64,000 nucleotides of DNA from Pelagibacterales bacterium SAG-MED19. GTDB lineage: Bacteria > Pseudomonadota > Alphaproteobacteria > Pelagibacterales > Pelagibacteraceae. The notes beneath the pieces were generated by a model that saw only the letters and a program-made list of their open reading frames with translations, made no database searches and was not told the origin of the DNA. Positions 45,614-54,520 of the stretch are shown piece after piece. The translations under genes and the position numbers were made by a program. Each line of letters opens with the position of its first letter. The stretch's first letter is position 1. The stretch spans positions 40,635 through 104,634 of the forward strand of contig JACWDQ010000003.1 in the NCBI GenBank assembly GCA_014654035.1. The letters are read 5' to 3'.

Positions 45614-45623
45614 AGAAGGCAAT

Positions 45624-46298
45624 ATGGAAGCAGACATTTCAACTCAAGCAGTAGGGCTAGCATCTAACACTGATTTTTCATTACTAAGTTTATTTATTCG
45701 TGCTGACATTATTGTTAAAACTGTAATCATTTTATTGATTGTTAGCTCAATATATTCTTGGGCAATAATTATAGATAAAATCAAATTATTTAAAAGAATA
45801 AGTCAATCAACAGAAGAGTTTGAAACAAAATTTTGGAATTCAAAATCTGCAGAATCATTTTATAATAATTTACCTGCAAACACTCAAGACCCTATGACAT
45901 TAGTTTTTAAAGATGCAATGCAAAGTTTATTAAAAAGAAAATCAAAAACTGATTTACATGATAGAATTACAACAATGTTAGAAACAGGAATAGAAAAACA
46001 AATTTCCAAAATAAGTAAAGGTTACACTTTTTTGGCAACTGTAGGTTCTACTGCTCCATTCATTGGTTTATTCGGAACAGTTTGGGGCATCATGAATTCT
46101 TTTCAATCAATAGCAATATCTAGAAACACTAGTTTGGCAATTGTTGCACCTGGTATAGCAGAGGCATTATTTGCAACCGCACTTGGATTGTTAGCGGCTA
46201 TTCCTGCTGTGATTGCATATAATAAGTTTAACAATGACACAATTTTATATTCAAAAAAACTAGAAAATTTCTCAAAAAGATTTTTAACTATAATTTAA
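45624..46298 (+). CDS. tolQ: Tol-Pal system protein TolQ
   Basis: 224 residues, three membrane helices. LFIRADIIVKTVIILLIVSS is the first, then a long cytoplasmic loop, then VGSTAPFIGLFGTVWGIMNS, the MotA/TolQ/ExbB hallmark with the proton-path Thr, and LLAAIPAVIAYNKFNND. AGAAGG stands in front of the ATG. With TolR it forms the proton-driven motor of the envelope Tol-Pal complex. YbgC, often the first gene of the operon, is absent. Confidence 0.96.
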   Translation: MEADISTQAVGLASNTDFSLLSLFIRADIIVKTVIILLIVSSIYSWAIIIDKIKLFKRISQSTEEFETKFWNSKSAESFYNNLPANTQDPMTLVFKDAMQSLLKRKSKTDLHDRITTMLETGIEKQISKISKGYTFLATVGSTAPFIGLFGTVWGIMNSFQSIAISRNTSLAIVAPGIAEALFATALGLLAAIPAVIAYNKFNNDTILYSKKLENFSKRFLTII

Positions 46299-46299
46299 A

Positions 46300-46716
46300 A
46301 TGGCTTTTAAATTAAACCGTTCATCCAAAGAACCAATGAGTGAGATTAATGTTACTCCATTTGTTGATGTTATGTTAGTTCTTCTAATTATATTTATGGT
46401 AACAGCCCCCCTACTAACAGTGGGCGTACAAGTTGATTTACCAGAGAGTTCTGCTGACTCACTTCCTGAAGAAGCTGAACCTCTAACTTTATCAATTAAC
46501 TCTAAGGGAGAAATATTTATTCAAGAGTCAAAAGTAGAATATGAAAAAATTATTGCAAAAGTTTTAGCAGTCTCAAAAAATAGAACTGACACAAGAATAT
46601 ACGTGAGAGGTGATAAAACAATTAATTACGGAAGAGTATTAGAAATTATGGGTTTGTTGTCAGGATCAGGATTTACAAAAGTCGCTTTGATTTCTGAACC
46701 ATATAAAGAAAGGTAA
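46300..46716 (+). CDS. tolR: Tol-Pal system protein TolR
   Basis: 138 residues. SEINVTPFVDVMLVLLIIFM is the family membrane helix with the proton-carrying Asp; LLTVGVQVDLPESSADSLPE follows in the periplasm and the C-terminal domain ends in GLLSGSGFTKVALISE. One base after tolQ. Couples the motor to TolA. Confidence 0.97.
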   Translation: MAFKLNRSSKEPMSEINVTPFVDVMLVLLIIFMVTAPLLTVGVQVDLPESSADSLPEEAEPLTLSINSKGEIFIQESKVEYEKIIAKVLAVSKNRTDTRIYVRGDKTINYGRVLEIMGLLSGSGFTKVALISEPYKER

Positions 46717-46720
46717 AAAA

Positions 46721-47533
46721 GTGTTTAATAGAAGTATATTTATCTCTTCTGTTTTACATTTAATATTAGTAGTAATTACAGCTATGAGTTTACCATTTCT
46801 TGCAAAAAAACCAATTGATCTTCCTCCAATCGTATCAGTTGAGTTGATACAAATTACAGATAAAACAAACATTCCATTTGCACCTAAAGCAAAAAAAATA
46901 ATTGAAAAAATCAAAGAAAAAGAAAAAAAACTTGTTTCTGAACAAGCGCCACCAAAAAAAGTCAAAAAAATTAAGCCAGATGCTGTTCCTATGCCTGATG
47001 ATAAAATAAAGAAAGTAGAAAAAATTAAAGATGATAAACAAAATCCAGAACAAATTGATAATGAGGTAAAACAGGTATCTGAGTTTGAGAAAGACGAGCT
47101 ATTTGATCCAAACAATATTGCTGCGTTAATTGATAAATCAAAAGAGGAGAGTGCTGAAACAGTAAATAAAACAGATAAAATTACTCAAGATCAACAAAAA
47201 AGTGTAGAACTTTCTGGTTTATCATTAAGTGAGGAGGATGCACTTAAAGCACAGATATTTGGATGTTGGAGTATTCCTTTAGGTTTACCATATAATGAAA
47301 ATTTATTAGTCAGAATAAAACTTTTACTAAATCCAGATGGTACTGTATTACAATCAGAAATATTAGATCACGCCAGAATGAATCGACCTGGTCAAGGCTT
47401 TTATAAAGTTTTAGCTGAAAGCGCATTAAGAGCTGTAAAATTATGTCAACCACTCAGAGTACCAACTACTGGTTATGAAAGATGGAAAGAATTACAATTA
47501 AATTTTGATGCAAGAGAGATGTTAGAAGGATAG
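46721..47533 (+). CDS. tolA: TolA-type envelope protein
   Basis: 270 residues, GTG start 4 bases after tolR. A single N-terminal membrane helix (SIFISSVLHLILVVITAMSL) is followed by a Lys-Glu-Pro-rich charged stretch to about residue 155 and a C-terminal globular domain starting GCWSIPLGLPYNENLL and ending NFDAREML. The design is TolA: motor contact through the helix, long reach across the periplasm, contact with TolB/Pal. The stem is shorter than in Escherichia coli. Sequence similarity in the stem is low-complexity and the call rests on order and layout. Confidence 0.88.
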   Translation: MFNRSIFISSVLHLILVVITAMSLPFLAKKPIDLPPIVSVELIQITDKTNIPFAPKAKKIIEKIKEKEKKLVSEQAPPKKVKKIKPDAVPMPDDKIKKVEKIKDDKQNPEQIDNEVKQVSEFEKDELFDPNNIAALIDKSKEESAETVNKTDKITQDQQKSVELSGLSLSEEDALKAQIFGCWSIPLGLPYNENLLVRIKLLLNPDGTVLQSEILDHARMNRPGQGFYKVLAESALRAVKLCQPLRVPTTGYERWKELQLNFDAREMLEG

Positions 47534-47542
47534 TATATAAAT

Positions 47543-48883
47543 ATGAAAAAAATTTTTATAATTTTTCTGTTATTTTTCTTCCCTTCAAAAAGCTTTGCTT
47601 TAATTGAAGTTGATATTACAAGAGGAAACTTAAATCCACTTCCAATAGCTGTTTCTCCTTTATCAATTGATGAGAAATCAAGACAAAGTTTTGAAAAAGT
47701 TTTAAAAAAAAAGAATATAGGATCAGAAATTTCGTCTGTTGTAGAGAAAAACTTAAAAGCTTCTGGGCTTTTTAATCCATTAAACAAAGATGCTTTTCTT
47801 CAAGCACCAGATATAGCAAATTTAAAACCAAGGTTCGAAGATTGGAATTTAATTAAAGCACAAGCTTTGATAACTGGAAAAGTAAATTTTGTAGATGATA
47901 AATTGAGAGTAGAATTTAGATTATGGGATGTTCTTGCTGGAAAAGAAATGATGGCTTTAGCATTTACAACTGTACCAAATAATTGGAGAAGGGTTGGTCA
48001 CATAATCACAGATAAAATTTATGAAAGATTAACTGGTGAGAAAGGTTATTTTGATACAAGAATAATATATGTTTCAGAGGAAGGTCCAAAAACTAGAAGG
48101 ATTAAAAAATTAGCTATAATGGATCAAGACGGTGCAAATAATAAATTTTTGACATTAGGTAATGAGCTTGTTTTGACACCAAGATTCAATCCAACAAATC
48201 AGATGGTCACTTATCTTTCTTATTTTAGAAACTTACCAAGAGTTTATCTTTTAGATATAGAAACTGGAATGCAAGAAGTAGTCGGAGATTTTCCTGGTAT
48301 GACATTTGCTCCAAGATTTTCTCCAGATGGAAAAAAAATAATAATGAGTTTTGCAAAAGATGGAAATTCTGAAATTTACACTATGGATTTAGAAAATAGA
48401 ATAGTTGAAAAAATTACAAATCATCCTTCAATAGATACTTCTCCATCATATTCACCCGATGGAAAATATATTTGTTTTAATTCTGATAGAAGTGGCTATC
48501 AACAAATTTATATAATGAGAAGTGATGGTAGTAATGTTAAAAGAATTTCTTTCGGTAAAGGACTTTATGGGACTCCAGTATGGTCTCCTAGAGGTGATCT
48601 AATTGCATTTACAAAACTACATAAAGGTAAATTTTATATTGGAGTAATGAGAACAGATGGGAGTGGAGAAAGATTATTAACTGAAAATTTTTATCAAGAG
48701 GCACCTTCTTGGTCTACTAATGGTAGAGTTTTAATTTTTTACAGAGAGACAAAAACCGATAGTAAAGGAGAAGGTTTTTCAGCTAAATTATGGTCAATAG
48801 ATTTGACTGGCTATAATGAGAGGCTTGTTAGCACTCCTACAGATGCATCAGACCCATCATGGTCATCTTTATTAAGTAATTAA
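47543..48883 (+). CDS. tolB: Tol-Pal system beta-propeller protein TolB
   Basis: 446 residues. A signal peptide ([15 protein letters not shown], cut near residue 19) is followed by the TolB N-domain ([15 protein letters not shown]) and a six-blade propeller with repeats such as [31 protein letters not shown] and [14 protein letters not shown]. It sits in the periplasm and binds Pal and TolA. Full family length. Confidence 0.97.
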   Translation: MKKIFIIFLLFFFPSKSFALIEVDITRGNLNPLPIAVSPLSIDEKSRQSFEKVLKKKNIGSEISSVVEKNLKASGLFNPLNKDAFLQAPDIANLKPRFEDWNLIKAQALITGKVNFVDDKLRVEFRLWDVLAGKEMMALAFTTVPNNWRRVGHIITDKIYERLTGEKGYFDTRIIYVSEEGPKTRRIKKLAIMDQDGANNKFLTLGNELVLTPRFNPTNQMVTYLSYFRNLPRVYLLDIETGMQEVVGDFPGMTFAPRFSPDGKKIIMSFAKDGNSEIYTMDLENRIVEKITNHPSIDTSPSYSPDGKYICFNSDRSGYQQIYIMRSDGSNVKRISFGKGLYGTPVWSPRGDLIAFTKLHKGKFYIGVMRTDGSGERLLTENFYQEAPSWSTNGRVLIFYRETKTDSKGEGFSAKLWSIDLTGYNERLVSTPTDASDPSWSSLLSN

Positions 48884-48968
48884 ACAATATTATCTTGATT
48901 TTTTAACTTGAAAGATCTAATTAGTTGTGAAAATGTTAAGAATAAGAAATATTGACCAAGGAGCAATA

Positions 48969-49446
48969 ATGAAATTAAACAAAATTCTAAAAAACGCTTT
49001 TTTAATAACTGTTGCGTGTTTAGTGCTATCTGCTTGTGCTACTTCAAAAAAAAACAGGACAAATGCAAGGAGATGTTTACACTGGAACAGATACAGTTGA
49101 GTATTTAGCTTCAGGTGTACCTGATAGAGTTTTCTTCGCAACTAACGAGTCGGTTCTTACTACTGCCTCAAGAGAAACTTTGAGAAAACAAGCCGCATGG
49201 TTAAGGAAAAATTCTAAAATTACAATTGTTTTAGAAGGTCATGCTGACGAAAGAGGAACTAGAGAATATAACTTAGCGCTTGGTGAAAGAAGAGCTAATG
49301 CAGCAAAAGATTATTTAATGACTTATGGAATTTCATCAGACAGAATTTCAGTTTTAAGTTATGGTAAAGAAAGACCTGTTGATTCAGGATCAAATCCATT
49401 AGCTTGGTCAAAAAATAGAAGATCAGTTTCTGTAAAAGCTAACTAA
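48969..49446 (+). pseudogene. pal: Peptidoglycan-associated lipoprotein Pal, reading frame broken at an A9 run
   Basis: ATG 48969 behind AAGGAG opens a signal peptide with lipobox LSAC (MKLNKILKNAFL onward). This frame runs through A9 (49046-49054) and hits TGA at 49098-49100 after 43 codons. The mature OmpA-like domain is in the next frame: QMQGDVYTGTDTVEYL, VFFATNESVL, LEGHADERGTREYNLALGER, GKERPVDSG. Reading eight A instead of nine would join them as ACATSKKTGQMQG. So this is either a one-base insertion error, a real frameshift, or a gene relying on slippage at the A run. Pal is the outer-membrane anchor of Tol-Pal and is seldom lost. Confidence 0.88.
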
Positions 49447-49460
49447 TTTTTTTAAAATTA

Positions 49461-49499
49461 AAGACCCTTAATTCTTAGTCGATTAAGGGTCTTTTTTTT
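49461..49499 (+). terminator. Intrinsic terminator after pal
   Basis: AGACCCTTAAT (49462-49472) pairs perfectly with ATTAAGGGTCT (49482-49492) across a 9-base loop, followed by eight T (49492-49499). This is the clearest Rho-independent terminator in the window and ends the tolQRAB-pal transcript, so cpoB needs its own promoter. Confidence 0.92.
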
Positions 49500-49526
49500 G
49501 CCATTATTTTAAACATAAACTCACAT

Positions 49527-50519
49527 ATGAAACTATCGTTTAAAATTTTAATTGTTAAATTTATTATTATAATTAGTTTTTTTTCACACATAAATTCACA
49601 TGCAGATAACCATAATATTTATGAAATCTTAGAGCAAATTCAAAAAGATGTAAAAACTTTAGAAAAAGCAGTTTACTCAGGCTCGCTACAGTTAGATAAT
49701 CAAAGTGCAAACAATTTAAGTTTAAATTCTAATAATAATTCGGAAGATGTTTTAACCAGACACTTATTAAAACTTTCAGAAATTGAAAACCAATTTCAGC
49801 AACTTACTAATAAATTTGAGGAAATAAATTTCAAGTTAGACAAATTATCGAGCAGAATGTCAAAAGTTCAAGCTGACAACCAGATAAGATTTCAAGATAT
49901 TGAAGATTCTGTTTCCAGTGGTGATAATAAAAAAATTACAAAAAAAACAAAAAATAAATCCGAGGAGGTTTTGCCAGGAAGTTCTCAGCCAGAAGATTTT
50001 GGATCAACTTCTTATAAAGATACAGTAAGCAATGAAATGTCTCAGCAAACACAGTCTATAGACACTACAGCAACAATTGTGACTGAAACTTTTCAGGCGG
50101 AAGAATCTATTCTTCCCAATGAGCCACCAAAAAAACAATACGAATTTGCAACAAGTTTTTTAAAAGTTGGAGATTACTCTATGGCTGAAAGAGCATTTAG
50201 AGAATTTGTTAATAAAAATCCTGAACATGAGTTGGCGGGTAACGCACAATATTGGTATGCAGAGACTTTTAGAATAAGACAGCTTTATACTGATGCTGCA
50301 TCAGCATACTTAGAAGGTTATCAAAAATATCCTAAAGGTGATAAAGCCCCTATTAATTTATTGAAGCTTGGCGTATCCATGGTCCAGATTGGAGAAAAAG
50401 ATCAAGGTTGTAAAATGATAAATGGTGTAGAAAAACAATATCCAAAAGCAAATCAATCTGTGATCCAAAAAGCTAAATATGAGTCTCAAAAATTTGAATG
50501 TAGTAAACAAAATTCCTAA
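49527..50519 (+). CDS. cpoB: Tol-Pal system coordinator CpoB (YbgF)
   Basis: 330 residues. Signal peptide (ILIVKFIIIISFFSHINSHA), coiled coil around residues 30-125 (EILEQIQKDVKTLEKAV and FKLDKLSSRMSKVQAD), a Ser/Thr/Gln-rich linker, then C-terminal TPR repeats from about residue 207 (QYEFATSFLKVGDYSMAERA; GNAQYWYAETFRIRQ; INLLKLGVSMVQIGEK). The order is that of YbgF/CpoB, which in Escherichia coli links Tol to septal wall synthesis. Its 3' end overlaps tilS by 41 bases. Confidence 0.9.
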   Translation: MKLSFKILIVKFIIIISFFSHINSHADNHNIYEILEQIQKDVKTLEKAVYSGSLQLDNQSANNLSLNSNNNSEDVLTRHLLKLSEIENQFQQLTNKFEEINFKLDKLSSRMSKVQADNQIRFQDIEDSVSSGDNKKITKKTKNKSEEVLPGSSQPEDFGSTSYKDTVSNEMSQQTQSIDTTATIVTETFQAEESILPNEPPKKQYEFATSFLKVGDYSMAERAFREFVNKNPEHELAGNAQYWYAETFRIRQLYTDAASAYLEGYQKYPKGDKAPINLLKLGVSMVQIGEKDQGCKMINGVEKQYPKANQSVIQKAKYESQKFECSKQNS

Positions 50520-51507
50520 ATTTTTAAAAAGTAAATTAAAAAATAGTAAGATTAATCAAATTTACAAAAAATTTGAAAAATCATTAAATATTGATGGCAA
50601 ATTCATTGTGGCAGTATCTGGAGGACCTGATAGCCTTGCATTGGCTTTCTTAGCTCATATTTATTCAATTAAAAATAAAGTTCCTGCTAAATTCTTAATT
50701 GTTGATCATAAATTAAGATCTGACTCAACAAAAGAAGCAAGACTTGTTAAACAGCTTTTAAATAGCATATCTATAAAATCAGAAATTTTAACATGGAAAG
50801 GCAAGAAACCACTAAAAAATATACAGGGAATTGCAAGAATAAAAAGGTATGAATTATTATTCAAAAAATCTGATAGTTTAAAAATAAAAGATATTTTGTT
50901 AGGACATCATCAAGATGATCTATTTGAAAATTTTTTTATAAGAATGTTAAGAGGCAGTGGTTTAAAGGGTCTTGTCTCATTAGATAAAGTAACTAAAATG
51001 GGTGGCAAAAGAATACTCAGACCACTGCTTGATCAAAGAAAACAAGATTTAGTTTTTCTTTCTAAAAATATATTTAATTTCTATGTAGAAGACCCTTCAA
51101 ATAAAGATGAAAAATTTCAAAGAACAAGAGTAAGAAAATTAATATTTGATTTACAAAATAATGGTTTAGAAGAAAAAAAATTTCACAAAACAATTAAGAA
51201 TTTAAAAAACTCTAATACTGTCGTAGATTTTTATGTAGATGAAAATATAAAAAAAAATACATTTTTTTTAGAAAAAAAAGACAAAATTTTTCTTAATAAA
51301 TTTTTTTTTAATCAACCTAATGAGATAATTTTTAGAGCCTTGTCAGAAACAATTAAATTAATTGGAAAAAAATACTACTCTGTAAGAGGGAAAAAATTAG
51401 ATAAGATTATTAATGATATCAAGAATCATGCATATTTTAAATCTACTTTGGGAGGATGTGTCATTGAAAAGGTGCATCAAACTGTAATAATCTCAAAAGA
51501 GCGTTAA
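50479..51507 (+). CDS. tilS: tRNA(Ile)-lysidine synthase
   Basis: 342 residues. The ATP loop SGGPDSLALAF starts at residue 47; LIVDHKLRSDSTKEA, GHHQDDLFENFFIRMLRG and LRPLL follow the TilS order. It converts the wobble C of tRNA-Ile(CAU) to lysidine. Shorter than the Escherichia coli protein at the C-terminus. The start at 50479 lies inside cpoB; a downstream TTG (50494) is the only near alternative, so a real overlap is likely. Confidence 0.93.
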   Translation: MSLKNLNVVNKIPKFLKSKLKNSKINQIYKKFEKSLNIDGKFIVAVSGGPDSLALAFLAHIYSIKNKVPAKFLIVDHKLRSDSTKEARLVKQLLNSISIKSEILTWKGKKPLKNIQGIARIKRYELLFKKSDSLKIKDILLGHHQDDLFENFFIRMLRGSGLKGLVSLDKVTKMGGKRILRPLLDQRKQDLVFLSKNIFNFYVEDPSNKDEKFQRTRVRKLIFDLQNNGLEEKKFHKTIKNLKNSNTVVDFYVDENIKKNTFFLEKKDKIFLNKFFFNQPNEIIFRALSETIKLIGKKYYSVRGKKLDKIINDIKNHAYFKSTLGGCVIEKVHQTVIISKER

Positions 51508-51534
51508 AAATTTGAAGTTTATACCAAATTGCCA

Positions 51535-51562
51535 CTTGTTTAATTTATAATAATTCTTATTT
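51535..51562 (+). promoter_or_regulatory. Candidate sigma-32 (heat-shock) promoter of ftsH
   Basis: CTTG at 51535-51538 and CTTATTT at 51556-51562, 17 bases apart, fit the alphaproteobacterial RpoH consensus CTTG-N17/18-CYTATNT. FtsH is a classical heat-shock gene and rpoH lies in this window. The expected start site falls at or just before ATG 51570, implying a very short or absent leader; no Shine-Dalgarno is visible. Confidence 0.5.
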
Positions 51563-51569
51563 TAGACCC

Positions 51570-53462
51570 ATGAACATGAAAAATATAGCAATGTGGGCAA
51601 TCATAGTATTTTTAACTATTGGTCTATATAATATGTTTAAAAATCCCCAAGCTAATATTAAAAAAGGAAATCAAATTATATTTTCGGAATTTTTAACTTC
51701 AGTTGATAATGGAGAAATTTTGAAAGTAGAAATTCAGGGTAATAATATTAAAGGTGTTTATTCAAATGGAAATAGTTTTACAACTTACTCTCCTAATGAT
51801 CCAAATTTAATAGAAAAACTTTCAGATAAAGGTGTAAGTATATCTGCTGCACCCATAGATGAAAAAATGCCATCACTATTTGGTGTTTTACTTTCTTGGT
51901 TCCCTATGTTGTTGTTAATTGCAGTTTGGATTTTCTTTATGAGACAAATGCAAGGAGGCAAAGGTGGTGCAATGGGCTTTGGTAGATCAAAAGCCAAGAT
52001 GATGAATGAGCTTAAAGGAAAAGTGACATTTAATGATGTAGCTGGTGTGGAAGAAGCTAAAGAAGAAGTAGAAGAGATTGTAGAATTTTTAAAAGACCCA
52101 AAAAAATTTAGCAGACTTGGAGGAAAAATTCCAAGAGGAGCTCTATTGGTAGGAAATCCTGGAACTGGAAAAACTCTTTTAGCAAGAGCAATTGCTGGAG
52201 AGGCTGGAGTTCCTTTTTTTACTATTTCAGGTTCTGATTTTGTTGAAATGTTTGTTGGAGTTGGAGCATCAAGAGTTAGAGATATGTTTGAACAAGGTAA
52301 AAAGAATTCACCATGTATAATTTTTATTGACGAAATAGATGCTGTTGGAAGAAGCAGAGGTGCAGGTTTAGGTGGTGGTAATGATGAAAGAGAACAAACT
52401 CTTAATCAATTATTAGTAGAGATGGATGGTTTTGATACTAATGAGGGTGTAATTATAATAGCAGCAACAAATAGACCAGATGTGCTCGATCCAGCACTTT
52501 TAAGACCAGGTAGATTTGATAGGCAGGTTGTTGTTGGATTACCTGACATCATAGGTAGAGAAAAAATTTTAAAAGTGCATGCTAAAAAAATTAAAATTGC
52601 TCCAGACGTTAACTTAAGAACAGTTGCAAGAGGAACACCTGGATTTTCAGGTGCAGATTTAGCAAACATAGTTAATGAAGCAGCATTGCTCGCAGCTAGA
52701 AAAAGTAAAAGAATAGTGACTTTAGCTGATTTTGAAGAAGCGAGAGATAAAGTGATGATGGGTGCTGAAAAAAGGTCAATGGTTCAAACAGAAGATGATA
52801 AAAAGTTAACTGCATATCACGAAGCTGGACATGCGATAGTTTCTTTAAATGAAAAAGCAGACGACCCTATACATAAGGCCACAATACTTCCAAGAGGAAG
52901 AGCTTTAGGAATGGTTATGACTTTACCAGAAAGAGACAAATACTCAAAAAATAGAGAATACATGAAGTCACAAATAGCAAAAGCAATGGGAGGAAGAGTT
53001 GCTGAAGAAATAATATTTGGACATGATAAAGTAACTTCTGGGGCGATGTCAGATATAAAATTTGCTACTGCAGAAGCAAAACATATGGTGACTGAAGCTG
53101 GGATGAGTGAATTACTAGGCCCATTAAGTTATGGAGACAATCAAGATGAAGTTTTTTTGGGCAGATCTGTTGCTAGAAATCAACAAATGTCTGAGGATAC
53201 GCAAAAAAAAGTAGATGCTGAAATAAAAAAATTAGTTGATGAAGGATATAACAGAGCGAAAAAAATCTTAAATGAAAAAATTGAGGATTTACATAAATTA
53301 GCAAAAACATTACTTCTTTACGAAACTTTAACTGGTGATGAGATAAGAGATTTAATATTGCACAATAAACCTATCGAAAGAAACGATGAAAAAGATCAAA
53401 CAGAGGAAGATAAGAGCTCAGCTCTAGGTGCGATGGGTCTTAAACCAAAAATTGTTCATTAA
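51570..53462 (+). CDS. ftsH: ATP-dependent zinc metalloprotease FtsH
   Basis: 630 residues. Two membrane helices flank a periplasmic domain in the first 125 residues ([35 protein letters not shown]). AAA+ module: Walker A GNPGTGKT 195-202, Walker [12 protein letters not shown], second-region [17 protein letters not shown]. Protease: HEAGH at 417-421. It degrades membrane proteins and, in many bacteria, sigma-32. A second ATG two codons on (51576) is an alternative start. Follows tilS after 62 bases that hold a heat-shock-like promoter. Confidence 0.97.
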   Translation: MNMKNIAMWAIIVFLTIGLYNMFKNPQANIKKGNQIIFSEFLTSVDNGEILKVEIQGNNIKGVYSNGNSFTTYSPNDPNLIEKLSDKGVSISAAPIDEKMPSLFGVLLSWFPMLLLIAVWIFFMRQMQGGKGGAMGFGRSKAKMMNELKGKVTFNDVAGVEEAKEEVEEIVEFLKDPKKFSRLGGKIPRGALLVGNPGTGKTLLARAIAGEAGVPFFTISGSDFVEMFVGVGASRVRDMFEQGKKNSPCIIFIDEIDAVGRSRGAGLGGGNDEREQTLNQLLVEMDGFDTNEGVIIIAATNRPDVLDPALLRPGRFDRQVVVGLPDIIGREKILKVHAKKIKIAPDVNLRTVARGTPGFSGADLANIVNEAALLAARKSKRIVTLADFEEARDKVMMGAEKRSMVQTEDDKKLTAYHEAGHAIVSLNEKADDPIHKATILPRGRALGMVMTLPERDKYSKNREYMKSQIAKAMGGRVAEEIIFGHDKVTSGAMSDIKFATAEAKHMVTEAGMSELLGPLSYGDNQDEVFLGRSVARNQQMSEDTQKKVDAEIKKLVDEGYNRAKKILNEKIEDLHKLAKTLLLYETLTGDEIRDLILHNKPIERNDEKDQTEEDKSSALGAMGLKPKIVH

Positions 53463-53467
53463 TATTA

Positions 53468-54520
53468 ATGCCTAGATATTACACAAGAGCGTGTAATTTC
53501 TATTATGGAAAAACTTCAAAAGCTTTATTAAAAAAGAAAAAAACACTTCCCTTAAATGGTCATAAAGAAATTTCTTTTGATCATTTAGAATTGATTTCTA
53601 GAAAATCAAAAAAAAAAATTTCCATAAACCAACTAAGTAGTTTACCAAAATCACTTAAAAAAGAGATTATTTCAGATTTAAAAAAGATTACATCAAAAAA
53701 AAAAAATTTTGCTAACTTTAATTTTTCTGAATTACCGAACATTATGGGAGTATTGAATCTTACTCCAGATAGTTTTTCTGATGGCGGACAATTTAATAAA
53801 AAAAAGATTGGAATTCATCATGCAAATGAAATGTTATTATCTGGAGCAAGAGTCATTGACGTGGGCGGTGAGTCGACAAGACCAGGTTCAAAAGCAATAA
53901 GTTTAAAAGTTGAATGGAATAGAATAAATAAAATTTTAAAACCAATATGTAAAAAATTTTCTGTCTCTTTAGATACCAGAAAATCTGAAGTGATGGAGAA
54001 AGGTATTAAGCTCGGCATCAAAATTATAAACGATGTATCAGGATTGAATTATGATCCTAAAACTATATATATTTTAAAAAAATATAATATTCCTTTTATT
54101 ATTCAACACTCACAAGGTACGCCTGAAAATATGCAAAATAATCCAAGTTACAAATATGAGCTATTAGAAATTTATGATTTTTTTGAAAAAAAGATTAAAT
54201 TTTTAAGATCTATTGGCATAAAACACGATAAAATAATTATTGATCCAGGTATAGGTTTTGGAAAAAATTTGAAACATAATATGAATTTAATAAGTAATAT
54301 TTCTATTTTTCATACACTTGGTTTTCCTGTACTTGTAGGTAATTCTAGAAAGAAATTTATAAAAGAATTATCTGGTACAAATGATACAAAAAATAGAACT
54401 GGAGGAACTGTCGCTTCATCCCTTTTCCTTATGATGCAAGGTGTGCAAATTTTAAGAATCCATGAGGTTGATGAAATAATACAGGGTATAAAAGTTTTTA
54501 AAGAGTTAATTAAAAGATAA
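53468..54520 (+). CDS. folP: Dihydropteroate synthase with N-terminal extension
   Basis: 350 residues; the DHPS barrel begins near residue 92 with IMGVLNLTPDSFSDGG and goes on GARVIDVGGESTRPGS, NDVSGL, DPGIGFGKN and NSRKKF. The first 90 residues (RYYTRACNFYYGKTSKALL onward) are outside the usual domain; related alphaproteobacterial DHPS proteins have a similar start. The enzyme joins pterin pyrophosphate and 4-aminobenzoate to make dihydropteroate for folate. The last base of the stop is shared with glmM. Confidence 0.93.
   Translation: MPRYYTRACNFYYGKTSKALLKKKKTLPLNGHKEISFDHLELISRKSKKKISINQLSSLPKSLKKEIISDLKKITSKKKNFANFNFSELPNIMGVLNLTPDSFSDGGQFNKKKIGIHHANEMLLSGARVIDVGGESTRPGSKAISLKVEWNRINKILKPICKKFSVSLDTRKSEVMEKGIKLGIKIINDVSGLNYDPKTIYILKKYNIPFIIQHSQGTPENMQNNPSYKYELLEIYDFFEKKIKFLRSIGIKHDKIIIDPGIGFGKNLKHNMNLISNISIFHTLGFPVLVGNSRKKFIKELSGTNDTKNRTGGTVASSLFLMMQGVQILRIHEVDEIIQGIKVFKELIKR

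Noticed and set aside
46666-47115. 149-residue frame antisense to tolR-tolA
   Set aside because: Low-complexity Ser/Phe/Leu mirror of the Lys/Glu-rich TolA stem; a shadow of the real gene.
49036-49446. Pal as a soluble 136-residue protein starting at GTG 49036
   Set aside because: That start lies inside the signal peptide region, has no ribosome site and would give a Pal without lipidation; the upstream frame supplies a proper signal and lipobox.
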